Assembly (NCBI GenBank): GCA_964609025.1
Contig: CAZSQM010000001.1
Coordinates: 186,001 to 250,000, forward strand
Source: SIG307 sp964609025
Lineage (GTDB): Bacteria > Bacillota > Clostridia > Lachnospirales > Lachnospiraceae
Direction of reading: 5' to 3'
DNA: 64,000 bases
The notes below the pieces were generated by a model. The model saw only the letters and a program-made list of their open reading frames with translations, was not told the DNA's origin and made no database searches. Position numbers and translations under genes: made by a program. This document shows positions 50,485-59,025 of this stretch, in pieces (position 1 is the first letter of the stretch; every line of letters begins with the position of its first letter).

Positions 50485-51543
50485 TTAATAATATTTTAAA
50501 ACATCCTCGCGTGTTACTTCCCTATATATTTCATTTTTAATCACCAGGGCATAAAGGGCATCAAAATCATCTACCAGATTTTTCAAAGTATGAACTACTG
50601 CAGCCAAGCCCTCTTCTATGCCTTGTTTCATGCCTTGTTCCATGCCTTGTTCCATGCCTTGTTTCATGCCTTGTTCCATGCCTTGCTGTATGCCTTGTTG
50701 TATGCCTTGCTGTATGCCTTGTTCCATGCCACGTCTGGTAACCTCTTCTTCCATCCAAAGACTTATATTACACATAATTTGAAACCCTCCTTCCATTTCA
50801 ACAGATGTTTGGATATCATAATCCCGTTCCAGTATAGCTTCCTTTTCTTTCGGTTTTAATCCGGTAGAAAATAGAGTAGCCAACATTCCATGTAAACGAT
50901 TCCCTTTAACGGCATCTTTCTCGTCCCCTAAACAAATTATCACCACTTCCATCAAATCATACCTTGGATCTTTTCCAAGATGTCCATACAGTTCCTTTTT
51001 TGCAATATGATACTTTGTGATTGTATATGCGGCGTATTTCGGAGCGTTCATACAAATCCAAACGGAATACACCTTTTTGATGTCATTATAAAAAGGCGGT
51101 CTAAATTCCGTGTTATACTGTGCGGAAAGCATTCGCGCATCATAAAAAATACCTCGAGTCACCAAATCATACCGTCCCGGGATATAGTTATTTTGTGCCT
51201 CTACATTAATAATGACCTTGACCCGCCTCTTATCCGGTGTCACAGCATGGAAACGAATATCGTAGAAGATTTCTCCTTCCTTCACAGAAGTACCTTCCTT
51301 TGGCAGCCCGGTAATTGCCTCCGGTGTACCTCCCGGACGCACCGGAACCAGAGAAACTTCCGGCATCCCTTCAATGCAGTTTCGAATTTCTTCAATCGAA
51401 AACCCTTTAAATTCCTCCATCGTATACTGCATAATCCATGCAAGTATTGTTTTGTCACTTAAAATCTTTTTTGCCTCTGCATCGTACCTATCCCTGCAAT
51501 TATTTGCCTCCAATGTTTCGGCAATATACGTTTTTTTCTTCAT
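50485..51543 (-). CDS. Rpn/PD-(D/E)XK nuclease family protein (transposase-like) with GMEQ-type repeats
   Basis: A 352-residue protein. The core has YDIRFHAVTPDKRRVKVIINVEAQNNY (the D...E-x-Q nuclease motif of the Rpn/YhgA family; shown in part), PGRYDLVTRGIFYDARMLS, and VYSVWICMNAP. Such proteins cut DNA and promote recA-independent recombination. Near the C-terminus are about 14 tandem four-residue repeats (G-[MI]-[EQK]-Q), a likely coiled-coil arm encoded by 12-bp DNA repeats. Gene copies are usually scattered as mobile-like families in Clostridia. It has its own promoter. Confidence 0.8.
   Translation of the reverse strand: MKKKTYIAETLEANNCRDRYDAEAKKILSDKTILAWIMQYTMEEFKGFSIEEIRNCIEGMPEVSLVPVRPGGTPEAITGLPKEGTSVKEGEIFYDIRFHAVTPDKRRVKVIINVEAQNNYIPGRYDLVTRGIFYDARMLSAQYNTEFRPPFYNDIKKVYSVWICMNAPKYAAYTITKYHIAKKELYGHLGKDPRYDLMEVVIICLGDEKDAVKGNRLHGMLATLFSTGLKPKEKEAILERDYDIQTSVEMEGGFQIMCNISLWMEEEVTRRGMEQGIQQGIQQGIQQGMEQGMKQGMEQGMEQGMKQGIEEGLAAVVHTLKNLVDDFDALYALVIKNEIYREVTREDVLKYY
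50618..50733. repeat. 12-bp in-frame coding repeats
   Basis: Variants of CATGCCTTGTTC are repeated about ten times head to tail within the Rpn-like gene; unit number changes would add or remove four residues without breaking the frame. Confidence 0.85.
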
Positions 51544-51672
51544 TCATCCTCCCATTTCTAGCATAACTGCTTTTTTCTTTGGCGTCAAGTATTACAAAAA
51601 AATTATTATATGGAATCCTGCGGCAGAACGTGCCGATGAAATAAGAACAACACCATCTGATGTCGTATGTTT

Positions 51673-51701
51673 AGTATAGCATTTACAGAAAGAATATGCA
51701 A
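51673..51701 (-). promoter_or_regulatory. Sigma-A promoter of the Rpn-like gene
   Basis: Minus strand: TTGCAT, 17 nt, TATACT (extended by TG upstream). Confidence 0.65.
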
Positions 51702-51758
51702 GGAAATTTTGGCAGTTTTCACAAGCTAATGGGCCTTTTTTAAAAACAGTAAACAGCA

Positions 51759-51794
51759 ACTGCCCTCCCGATAGAAACCTATCGGAAGGGCAGT
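51759..51794 (-). terminator. Stem-loop downstream of the secreted-protein operon
   Basis: ACTGCCCT(C)CCGATAG / CTATCGG(A)AGGGCAGT: about 15 paired bases with a 4-nt loop. On the minus strand the tail is TGCTGTTTACTGTTTTT. The remainder of 51544-51870 has only the Rpn promoter. Confidence 0.65.
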
Positions 51795-51870
51795 GCTTAA
51801 AAGAAAACTCTTTCTTGATTACATTTTGATACTATTAAGAATACTCCTAACGGTGTAAGCAGTATACTTC

Positions 51871-52008
51871 CTAGTTGGCGTCATTTAAAACAACCTTAAT
51901 TGTGTAAGTACCGAATGCCTCTGCACTCAGTGTCAAAGTTTCATCCATTACCAAGGAAGTATTTGCCGGAATCGCAATCGTTACGATCTTCCGGAACTGC
52001 GCCTCCCG
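51871..52008 (-). pseudogene. Detached C-terminal end of the secreted protein
   Basis: In frame after the TAG of the next gene lies coding-like sequence (IVTIAIPANTSLVMDET, EAFGTYTIKVVLNDAN) ending at a second TAG. Comparison with the internal copy (KEVEGGATP) shows that GAAGTAG has become GAGTAG here: loss of one A created the stop. A second compensating shift just after is needed to reach this reading frame. The protein probably once ended with this extra beta-module. Confidence 0.5.
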
Positions 52009-54948
52009 CTACTCTTTTGTAATCATTACACAATCCAGATATACTTCTGCCATCTGACCATCTTCTGCATCACAATATTGCGGATCCTGTGCGGAGAATA
52101 CAACAGTTGCACTTTCGCCTGCGGCTACTACCACAGTCTTCGTAATCTGTGTCCAGCTGTCTGTTGCGGTCCAATAGGAAGTATCCGTATAAGTATTGCC
52201 TACACCCATACGCACAAACTCTGCACCTGCGTCGCCTGCCTTCTTTAAGTAAGCGGTAAACGTAAAGGTTGCCTCGCCTGTTCCCTCACTGTTATCCAGA
52301 GTATAAGTGATTCCGTTATAAACATCGTTCATCTTAACCTTGATGTAGCAATCACCGTCATATGCGGTCGCTGCATCTTCTACTACGGCAAGCGCACTAA
52401 GCTTGTAGTTCGCAAGTCCCTTCGTTACATCCCATGCGCTTCCACCGGTAAAATAATCTGTGGAGAAGCTCTCACTGTAATAAGGAGTTGGAGTCGGTGT
52501 CGGAGTTGCGCCACCTTCTACTTCTTTCGTAATCATTACGCAATCCAGATATACTTCTGCCATCTGACCGTCTGCTGCATCACAATATTGCGGATCCTGT
52601 GCGGAGAATACAACAGTTGTACTTTCGCCTGCGGCTACTGTCACAGTCTTCGTAACCTGTGTCCAGCTATCTGTTGCGGTCCAATAGGAAGCATCCGTAT
52701 AAGTATTGCCTACACCCATACGCACAAACTCTGCACCTGCTTCGCCTGCCTTCTTTAAGTAAGCGGTAAACGTAAAGGTTGCCTCGCCTGCACCCTCACT
52801 GTTATCCAGGGTATAAGTAATTCCGTTATAAACATCGTTCATCTTAACCTTGATGTAGCAATCACCGTCATATGCGGTCGCTGCATCTTCTACTACGGCA
52901 AGCGCACTAAGCTTGTAGTTCGCAAGTCCCTTCGTTACATCCCATGCACTTCCACCGGTAAAGTAATCCGTGGAGAAGCTCTCATAGTAGTAAGCATCCG
53001 GCACCGGCGTAGGCGTAGGCGCTGTTGTAGGCGTCGGCGTCGGATCCATCGGCGCTGTTGTAGGCGTCGGTGTCGGATCACCAGCACCGCCGCTTGTCGG
53101 AGTTCCGGTAAATGCTAAATCCTTATAGTAGAAGGTATACGGAGTATAATCTACGCCGCTTATGGTTCTGAAACCGATGTACTCCGGATTTGCTCCATTT
53201 GCAAAGCTTGCCGGTACATCATAAGAAATTTCAAACGAAGTCCATTCGTCGCCGATTTCTGCAGATTTAATCCATGCATAAGAACCGCTGGTCTGTACAT
53301 AGGTGTTTACACCGCCTAATTCACCAATCTTTAACATCTTTACACTAAGCTTTACGGTGCTTCCCGCATAATCTCTTAAATCGTAGTCCGTAAAGTTATG
53401 TACTACATAGGAATCCGTTGCACACAGAATACCGTCGCTCGGCGCCGGCATCGGAGTCGGAGTCGGTTCTGCTTCCGGTGCTTTATCCAACAGATTGAAT
53501 ACAATCGAATTGATTGTTAATTCCTGCGCACCGCTCAAAGACATAATGTCAATCTTCGCAAGCTTATACTGTGCCGGGCTGTAAGAATAGAGATAATCAT
53601 CTTTCGTATCTTCCGTGATACCATAGCCCGGATATGCAACCGTAATTTCCGCACCGGTCTTGGCAACCAGCTTTACACAGAACTGTGCATTCGTGGTAAT
53701 ATTAAGCACTACCGACGCAATACGGCTTACATCAACCTCGGACGGAACCGCAAAGCTTGCCGTCTTATACTGACCGGTAAATTTAATGGTTGCGGAACCG
53801 TTGCTGTTCTTTGTCACCTCTGCACCGTCGCCGCCGGTCATGTCAATATCCTTAATCTCTACCTTCGGAGCTACATACTCCGGCTTCACATAGGTATTCT
53901 CACCCTCTACGTCAGTTCCCTCGGTAGAAACGTAAGCGCCCTTGCCGTTGATGTTAACCTCTGCCAGTACGCCTGCACCGCCGATGGTTACATTATCACC
54001 GTCAACCGTTGCGCTGGTTACGTTACCGATTGGGGAAATTTCAACCTGTGCACCGTTAGCCGCAACATTCATTTCCTCTACTGCATTTAATACGGCAACC
54101 TGTGCTTTTGTAGCTGTCTCTGCAATATTCAGCGTTCCCATCGGAATGTTTAAGGAAACCTGTGCATTGCCTGCTACCTCTACCTCTACCGCAACGGAAT
54201 CCTTATTCTTTACATTAAAGTAGTTGTTTGCCGTAGACTCTTCCACCGTAAGGTTCTTAATCTTAGAGTTTACGCTCTTAAAGTTCATCACATTTAATGT
54301 GTCCGTACCTTTGTAAGAAACATTTCCATCGTAATTCTCAACGGTTACGTTGACACGCTCCACCTTATCGCTCGCTTCAAGTGCCAGACTGCCGACGCTG
54401 CCTGCGCCCAACTCTAAACGGGCATTTGCACGGGCAACTACTTCGCCGACCGTAGCATCCTCCATTGTTACAATGGTAGGCGTTTTCTTTAAAATCCTCT
54501 CATTCTGCGTCTGTGCCTTTTCATACAGATTCATAGCCTGCTGCTGCGTTGCCGGGTCGGCCAGAAGAGAACGTAAATCACTTACCGTAAGTGCTACTAA
54601 CTCCGGCTCCTTTACCGTCACCTGCTCAGCGTCGACCTTCCAGAGCTGGATGTTAGCGCTGTTACCGCTCTCTACAACTAACTCGCCGACTTTTACTTCA
54701 TCCAGATAAATCTCCTTTGCCGCAGCCTCCTTAGATATTACAACACGGTCCCATGTCTCGCCGGAGATAACGATTTCGCCGTCGGCATCTACCATACCCT
54801 CTGTAATATACAGGGTCTTTAAGGCACTCGAATTCAGTACATCTACAACACCACTCGTTGCGTTTGCTACCTTTACCGGAGCAAAGGTGGATGCCACCAT
54901 CAATGCTGCCAGACTACCCGCAAGTACACGTAATCCTAACTTTTTCAT
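52009..54948 (-). CDS. Large secreted carbohydrate-binding-like protein with duplicated C-terminal modules
   Basis: A 979-residue exported protein with signal MKKLGLRVLAGSLAALMVAS cleaved near ANA. Residues about 40-350 form a beta-solenoid-like region (repeated short strands, polymer-forming style). Then come jelly-roll modules resembling CBM4/9-type binding domains, split by PTPTPT linkers. The last two modules (from about 650 and 820) are almost identical copies of 157 residues, encoded by 470-bp DNA repeats 510 bp apart. There is no catalytic motif and no LPXTG sorting signal. It probably binds polysaccharide or forms a surface layer. It follows the Big_2 protein gene by 44 bp. Confidence 0.65.
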   Translation of the reverse strand: MKKLGLRVLAGSLAALMVASTFAPVKVANATSGVVDVLNSSALKTLYITEGMVDADGEIVISGETWDRVVISKEAAAKEIYLDEVKVGELVVESGNSANIQLWKVDAEQVTVKEPELVALTVSDLRSLLADPATQQQAMNLYEKAQTQNERILKKTPTIVTMEDATVGEVVARANARLELGAGSVGSLALEASDKVERVNVTVENYDGNVSYKGTDTLNVMNFKSVNSKIKNLTVEESTANNYFNVKNKDSVAVEVEVAGNAQVSLNIPMGTLNIAETATKAQVAVLNAVEEMNVAANGAQVEISPIGNVTSATVDGDNVTIGGAGVLAEVNINGKGAYVSTEGTDVEGENTYVKPEYVAPKVEIKDIDMTGGDGAEVTKNSNGSATIKFTGQYKTASFAVPSEVDVSRIASVVLNITTNAQFCVKLVAKTGAEITVAYPGYGITEDTKDDYLYSYSPAQYKLAKIDIMSLSGAQELTINSIVFNLLDKAPEAEPTPTPMPAPSDGILCATDSYVVHNFTDYDLRDYAGSTVKLSVKMLKIGELGGVNTYVQTSGSYAWIKSAEIGDEWTSFEISYDVPASFANGANPEYIGFRTISGVDYTPYTFYYKDLAFTGTPTSGGAGDPTPTPTTAPMDPTPTPTTAPTPTPVPDAYYYESFSTDYFTGGSAWDVTKGLANYKLSALAVVEDAATAYDGDCYIKVKMNDVYNGITYTLDNSEGAGEATFTFTAYLKKAGEAGAEFVRMGVGNTYTDASYWTATDSWTQVTKTVTVAAGESTTVVFSAQDPQYCDAADGQMAEVYLDCVMITKEVEGGATPTPTPTPYYSESFSTDYFTGGSAWDVTKGLANYKLSALAVVEDAATAYDGDCYIKVKMNDVYNGITYTLDNSEGTGEATFTFTAYLKKAGDAGAEFVRMGVGNTYTDTSYWTATDSWTQITKTVVVAAGESATVVFSAQDPQYCDAEDGQMAEVYLDCVMITKE
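52012..52993. repeat. Two near-identical 470-bp direct repeats (52012-52483 and 52522-52993)
   Basis: The copies encode the last two modules of the secreted protein with only scattered base changes and are separated by a PTPTPT-coding spacer. Such similarity implies recent duplication or gene conversion. Confidence 0.85.
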
Positions 54949-54961
54949 AATTCTCCTTTCC

Positions 54962-54981
54962 GTCCCCCTAAAAAGGGGGAC
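54962..54981 (-). promoter_or_regulatory. Intercistronic hairpin
   Basis: GTCCCCC-taaaaa-GGGGGAC between the two secreted-protein genes. On the minus strand no T-run follows but a ribosome site does, so it probably stabilises or processes the mRNA. Confidence 0.5.
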
Positions 54982-54992
54982 TATATTTTTGA

Positions 54993-56564
54993 TTATTTTA
55001 CTAAAGTAATACTGTGTACCTTAACAGTAATATCGCCGGTCGTAGTCGTCATAAATCCGAAATCCGTAAGGGCATAATTTCCGGTAAAATCAATTGTAAA
55101 ATCAGCCGGTGCTCCGGTACCGTTGACATATGACGTTGCAACAGCATCATAGCTGGAAGCTCCCGTTGCCTCGTAAATCTTGAGACCGAGTGTAACATCC
55201 GGAGCCGTCATGTTGATAATCACCTTGCTGTACTCGGAAGTCTTAACAACATCCGGGAAAGCAAAATTCTGCTGTCTGTACTGACTGTCCCCTGTAAATG
55301 CAATTGTAACAGAATTATCCGCATTTACCGTAGTGGTGTTTGCATAGCCCGCAGACTTCTTTAAGGTCTTGAAATCATACTTGCCCTCACCGACAGCTAC
55401 CGGTGCATTAATCAACTGTGTACCCTTGCTTAATTGCGTAATCTTTACCGCATCAACCATAAAGTCGGTTGTTGCGCCTTCTGCCTCGAAGTACAGTAAC
55501 AAATCCGTGGTATCAGCGTCTACCGTAAACTCTCCGGTAAGCTCAACCCACTCGCCCTTTGCAGCCGTAACAGTCTGTATCTGGCTGTACTGGTTGCTGT
55601 TCTTCTGCAATGTAGCCTTAATTACTTCGCTGTCCAGATCATTTTGTCTAACCTGCGCGGTGAGTTTGTACGTTCCGCCAAGCTCTAACAGCTTGTTAAC
55701 GCTAATTGCCGCTCCGTGCCAGTTGGACGTTCTTCCGGAAACCATAAGGTACTGCATTCCATCCGGAGAAGCTGCCGACTTCTTCACGGCAAGTGTCGAA
55801 GAACCGCGCTTTTCAAAGCTGCCCGTGGACTTTTCAAAACTTTCCTCATATACTACCTTGCTGCTCTGCGGCTTCGGTGTTGCGGTAGGTTTTGCAGTCG
55901 GCTCTGCAGGATTTTCCGGTTTCGTAGTAACTCCCGGTGCTGCGGTCGGCTTTGGTGTTGCAGTCGGCTTCGGTGCTCCGAAAACGGTAATCTCTACCGA
56001 GTCGGACTTTCCGCTCATCGTCGTTGCCGTAATCGTTACGGTGCCGTCCTTTAATGCCGTAACAACACCGTTAGCATCTACCTTTGCAATGCTGGCATCG
56101 CTGGACTTCCATGTGGTAACATCATTGGAAGACTTCGGAGTAAGCGTACGGTTTAAGTCTACCTTATTTCCATACTCTAACTCTGTAACCTTGTTGTTAA
56201 TTTCAATCTTTACCGCCGGTTTACGAATCTGTACCTCTGCGGTCAGCGTCTGGGTCTTCCCTGCCGAGGTAACCTCACAGGTAATGGTTGCGGTTCCCTT
56301 CTTAATACCGGTAACTACACCATTCTCATCCACAGCCGCTACTGTGTCATCACTGCTCTTCCAGGTGATGACAGCATCCGAAGGCGCACCCGTTACATCA
56401 AAGTCATAGGATTGCCTTGTTAAAATGTTACGACTTGTCTTATTCAGCTTTGCCTCCCCGGCTGCATAAGAGCTTCCTGCATTCGCAAACAGGGTCGTAA
56501 CTCCCATCGCAGCCACCACGGCTCCGACAAGGATGTTTCTTACTACTCTTTTACTGCTTCTCAT
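54993..56564 (-). CDS. Secreted protein with two Big_2 Ig-like domains and a carbohydrate-binding-like module
   Basis: A 523-residue exported protein. Signal: MRSSKRVVRNILVGAVVAAMG, cleaved near SYA. Two Big_2 domains follow (VTWKSSDDTVAAVDENGVVTG-type and TTWKSSDASIAKVDANGVVT, each with K-G-T/T-V-T-I repeats; shown in part), then a Pro/Thr/Lys-Pro linker (about 230-270) and a jelly-roll module with YEESFEKSTGSFEKRG and LTAQVRQNDLDSE, plus a final beta domain like that in the next gene. It is likely a surface adhesin or glycan binder. ATG 56564 follows AAAGGAG; the promoter lies 120 bp upstream. Confidence 0.75.
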   Translation of the reverse strand: MRSSKRVVRNILVGAVVAAMGVTTLFANAGSSYAAGEAKLNKTSRNILTRQSYDFDVTGAPSDAVITWKSSDDTVAAVDENGVVTGIKKGTATITCEVTSAGKTQTLTAEVQIRKPAVKIEINNKVTELEYGNKVDLNRTLTPKSSNDVTTWKSSDASIAKVDANGVVTALKDGTVTITATTMSGKSDSVEITVFGAPKPTATPKPTAAPGVTTKPENPAEPTAKPTATPKPQSSKVVYEESFEKSTGSFEKRGSSTLAVKKSAASPDGMQYLMVSGRTSNWHGAAISVNKLLELGGTYKLTAQVRQNDLDSEVIKATLQKNSNQYSQIQTVTAAKGEWVELTGEFTVDADTTDLLLYFEAEGATTDFMVDAVKITQLSKGTQLINAPVAVGEGKYDFKTLKKSAGYANTTTVNADNSVTIAFTGDSQYRQQNFAFPDVVKTSEYSKVIINMTAPDVTLGLKIYEATGASSYDAVATSYVNGTGAPADFTIDFTGNYALTDFGFMTTTTGDITVKVHSITLVK

Positions 56565-56685
56565 TGCTTCTCCTTTCCTGTGACAGCGCTTTCCGGCACT
56601 GTCAGACACTTTACGGCGGTCTCCGATATGTACAAATCCGATGCAAGGGCGCATAGGTACAAAAGACCTACCGTTATATGGTTTT

Positions 56686-56714
56686 ATTTTATGCTTTTTT
56701 AGCAATTTTGTCAA
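56686..56714 (-). promoter_or_regulatory. Sigma-A promoter of the secreted-protein operon
   Basis: Minus strand: TTGACA, 17 nt, TAAAAT. The 115-nt leader ends in a TGACAG-type hairpin (TGACAGTGC/GCGCTGTCA) just before the ribosome site. Confidence 0.8.
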
Positions 56715-56876
56715 TAGCTCATCCTCTGCAAAGCTCCATTTTTGTTAATATTATACAAGTTTTCAATTTCATTTTGTATACTTTTACCCAACGCCCCGTT
56801 AAATCGGGTCCGAACCCCACTGTTTGCTGTATTTCTACCTATTTATAAAAACCTTATAAAAACAAAATTCCGACCC

Positions 56877-56905
56877 TTGACATTTACAATAGCCCACGAT
56901 ATAAT
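56877..56905 (+). promoter_or_regulatory. Consensus sigma-A promoter of pckA
   Basis: TTGACA, 17 nt, TATAAT: both boxes match the consensus perfectly. Confidence 0.92.
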
Positions 56906-56913
56906 TATCGTGG
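56894..56913. promoter_or_regulatory. Palindromic operator over the pckA -10 box
   Basis: CCACGATA-TAAT-TATCGTGG: 8-bp perfect arms, centred on the -10 element and reaching the start point. A repressor bound here would block RNA polymerase. Its identity is unknown. Confidence 0.65.
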
Positions 56914-56968
56914 TGTACGTTTGGTAGTTATAAAATTACTATATATTTAAAGACAGGAGGATTTTCAC

Positions 56969-58690
56969 ATGTCAACAAAGGCTTATTACAAGCACGAAGA
57001 AATCGGTGCCGGAAAGGTTGGCTTTTCCAGAACCCGTTCCATCATCGAGGCCGCTTTCTACGGCAACAATGTAGTTAAGGTAAACACCTTAAAGGAAGCT
57101 TATGAGCTTGCAAAGAACTCTCCGGGAACCATTGTAACCGATATGCCGGTTTACAGAGGCGAGGAATTCGGTCTTGAAAAGGATGCGAAGGTGCTGTTAT
57201 TCAACGACGGTGCCGTTACCGGTCGTTACGCTGCCGCACGTCGTATTAAGGGCGAGCCTGGCGTAGATGATGTTAAGCTTGACAAGGTTGTTATGGACGC
57301 TGTTTACGAGACCCGCTGGAAGACCATGTACCATGCAGAGTGCTTCGTAGGTCTTGATCCGGAGTTTATGGTAAAGGCTCACCTTTTAATTCCGGAAGGC
57401 GAAGAGAACATTTTATACAACTGGATGATTAACTTCCAGTATATGTCCGATGAGTATGTAAAGATGTACAAGAACTCCAAGCCGGTTGGTGACGGTAAGG
57501 AAGCTGATATTTACATCTTCTCCGACCCGCAGTGGGTACCGGGTAACCGTCCGGATGTTGATTACAGCTGCTTAAGCGACCCGCTTACGCTCTGCTACTT
57601 CGACACAAACGAGAACTGTGCTGCAATCCTTGGTATGAGATACTTCGGTGAGCACAAGAAGGGAACCCTCACCATGGCATGGGCAATCGCTAACCGTAAC
57701 GGTTACGCTTCCTGCCACGGCGGACAGAAGGAATACTCCTTAGAGGGAGGCAAGAAATTTGTTGCTTCCGTATACGGTCTGTCCGGATCCGGTAAGTCGA
57801 CGCTTACCCATGCAAAGCACTCCGGAAAGTACGATCAGTTCGGCGGTATCAAGGTTCTTCACGATGACGCATTCATCATCAACTCCGATACCTGTGCTTC
57901 CATCGCACTTGAGCCGACCTACTTCGATAAGACCGCTGACTACCCGACCGGCTGCCCGGACAACAAGTATCTGTTATCCGCTCAGAACTGTTCTGCTACG
58001 ATTGACGAAGAGGGCAAGATTCAGCTCGTAACTGAAGATATTCGTAACGGTAACGGCCGTGCCATCAAGTCCAAGCTCTGGTCTCCGAACCGTGTAGATA
58101 AGATTGACGCTCCGGTTAATGCTATTTTCTGGATTATGAAGGATCCGACCATCCCGCCGGTAGTTAAGTTAAAGGGTGCTGCTCTTGCTTCCGTTATGGG
58201 TGCAACGCTTGCTACCAAGACCTCTACCGCAGAACGTGTTGCTGCAGGTACTGACTTAAATGCAATCCGTATCGTACCGTACGCAAACCCGTTCCGTACC
58301 TACCCGCTCGTTAATGACTACGAGAAGTTCAAGAAGCTCGTAGAAGAGAAGAACGTTGCCTGCTACATCGTAAACACCGGTGATTTCATGGGTCAGAAGG
58401 TTAAGCCGGCTGATACCCTTGGTATCCTTGAAACGATCGTAGAGGGTAAGGCTTCCTTCGAGAAGTGGGGTCCGTTCGAAGACATCGAGATCATGAACGA
58501 TTGGTCCGGCAGAACCTCTGACAAGTTCGTTCCGGATTTTAATGATGCTTCCTACAAGGCTGAGCTCAAGGCTGCTATGCAGACCCGTGTGAAGGCTGTT
58601 GAAGATTTCGCAACAAAGAAGGACGGCTATGATAAGCTTCCGGATGAGGCTCTTGCAGCTCTTCAGAAGCTCGTTGATGAGTTAAAGTAA
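56969..58690 (+). CDS. pckA: Phosphoenolpyruvate carboxykinase (ATP)
   Basis: A 573-residue ATP-type PEPCK: P-loop YGLSGSGKSTLTHAKH (about 268-283), the metal/substrate motif LHDDAFIINSDT, FRTYPLVNDYEKF and the arginine-rich SRTRSIIEAAF at the start. It interconverts oxaloacetate and PEP with ATP/ADP; in fermenting gut bacteria it often runs toward oxaloacetate to make succinate or for anaplerosis. Codon use is highly biased toward optimal codons, a sign of very strong expression, matching the perfect promoter. Ribosome site AGGAGG; terminator follows. Confidence 0.95.
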   Translation: MSTKAYYKHEEIGAGKVGFSRTRSIIEAAFYGNNVVKVNTLKEAYELAKNSPGTIVTDMPVYRGEEFGLEKDAKVLLFNDGAVTGRYAAARRIKGEPGVDDVKLDKVVMDAVYETRWKTMYHAECFVGLDPEFMVKAHLLIPEGEENILYNWMINFQYMSDEYVKMYKNSKPVGDGKEADIYIFSDPQWVPGNRPDVDYSCLSDPLTLCYFDTNENCAAILGMRYFGEHKKGTLTMAWAIANRNGYASCHGGQKEYSLEGGKKFVASVYGLSGSGKSTLTHAKHSGKYDQFGGIKVLHDDAFIINSDTCASIALEPTYFDKTADYPTGCPDNKYLLSAQNCSATIDEEGKIQLVTEDIRNGNGRAIKSKLWSPNRVDKIDAPVNAIFWIMKDPTIPPVVKLKGAALASVMGATLATKTSTAERVAAGTDLNAIRIVPYANPFRTYPLVNDYEKFKKLVEEKNVACYIVNTGDFMGQKVKPADTLGILETIVEGKASFEKWGPFEDIEIMNDWSGRTSDKFVPDFNDASYKAELKAAMQTRVKAVEDFATKKDGYDKLPDEALAALQKLVDELK

Positions 58691-58716
58691 GTCCGACTGT
58701 TTCATAAGTCAAAGCA

Positions 58717-58768
58717 AAAGGCTTTCGCCGGTTACTTAATGTTTCCGGTGAAAGCCTTTCTTTACCAA
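58717..58768 (+). terminator. Intrinsic terminator of pckA
   Basis: AAAGGCTTTCGCCGG / CCGGTGAAAGCCTTT, 15-bp stem with a G-U pair, followed by CTTT. Confidence 0.85.
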
Positions 58769-58790
58769 AAAATGTTTTTAGAAGAAGTTT

Positions 58791-58814
58791 GACGAAGCGT
58801 TGCGCTTTGAAAAA
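58791..58814. repeat. Copy of a dispersed 24-bp word
   Basis: Identical over 24 bp to 20703-20726; contains the small palindrome AAGCGTTGCGCTT. It lies between pckA and the tRNA gene. Confidence 0.6.
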
Positions 58815-58905
58815 GCAGATGAATCTCTGCAACTTTTTATTAGCATATTCCCTAATTACAAGAGTGGGGCCGCGCATTTCATTGATGCGACAGCCCCTTT
58901 CATAA

Positions 58906-58978
58906 CGTTGGTGAGGCGACTCGAACGCCCGATCTTCCGCTTAGGAGGCGGCTGCACTATCCACTGTGCTACACCAAC
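58906..58978 (-). tRNA. tRNA-Arg (anticodon CCT)
   Basis: Reading the minus strand: acceptor GTTGGTG/CACCAAC, D-arm GCAC/GTGC, anticodon loop CTCCTAA (anticodon CCT, decoding AGG), variable AGATC, T-arm GGGCG-TTCGAGT-CGCCT, discriminator G. The CCA end is not encoded. Its own promoter lies just upstream. Confidence 0.93.
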
Positions 58979-58992
58979 ACTTGTGCCTTTCT

Positions 58993-59021
58993 ATTTTACT
59001 ATGATTTCGACCTTTCGTCAA
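58993..59021 (-). promoter_or_regulatory. Promoter of tRNA-Arg
   Basis: Minus strand: TTGACG, 17 nt, TAAAAT, ending 15 bp before the mature tRNA. Confidence 0.75.
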
Positions 59022-59025
59022 CTCT

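Noticed and set aside
50618..50733. CRISPR or intergenic tandem repeat
   Set aside because: The 12-bp repeats lie inside an open frame and code regular GMEQ/GIQQ/GMKQ units.
54962..54981. Terminator between the two secreted-protein genes
   Set aside because: The T-rich side lies on the opposite strand; in the direction of transcription a ribosome site follows, so it is listed only as a hairpin.
55369..56409. Long open frame on the plus strand (346 codons)
   Set aside because: It is antisense to the Big_2 domains of the secreted protein; it has no ribosome site and only mirrors the codon bias of the true gene.
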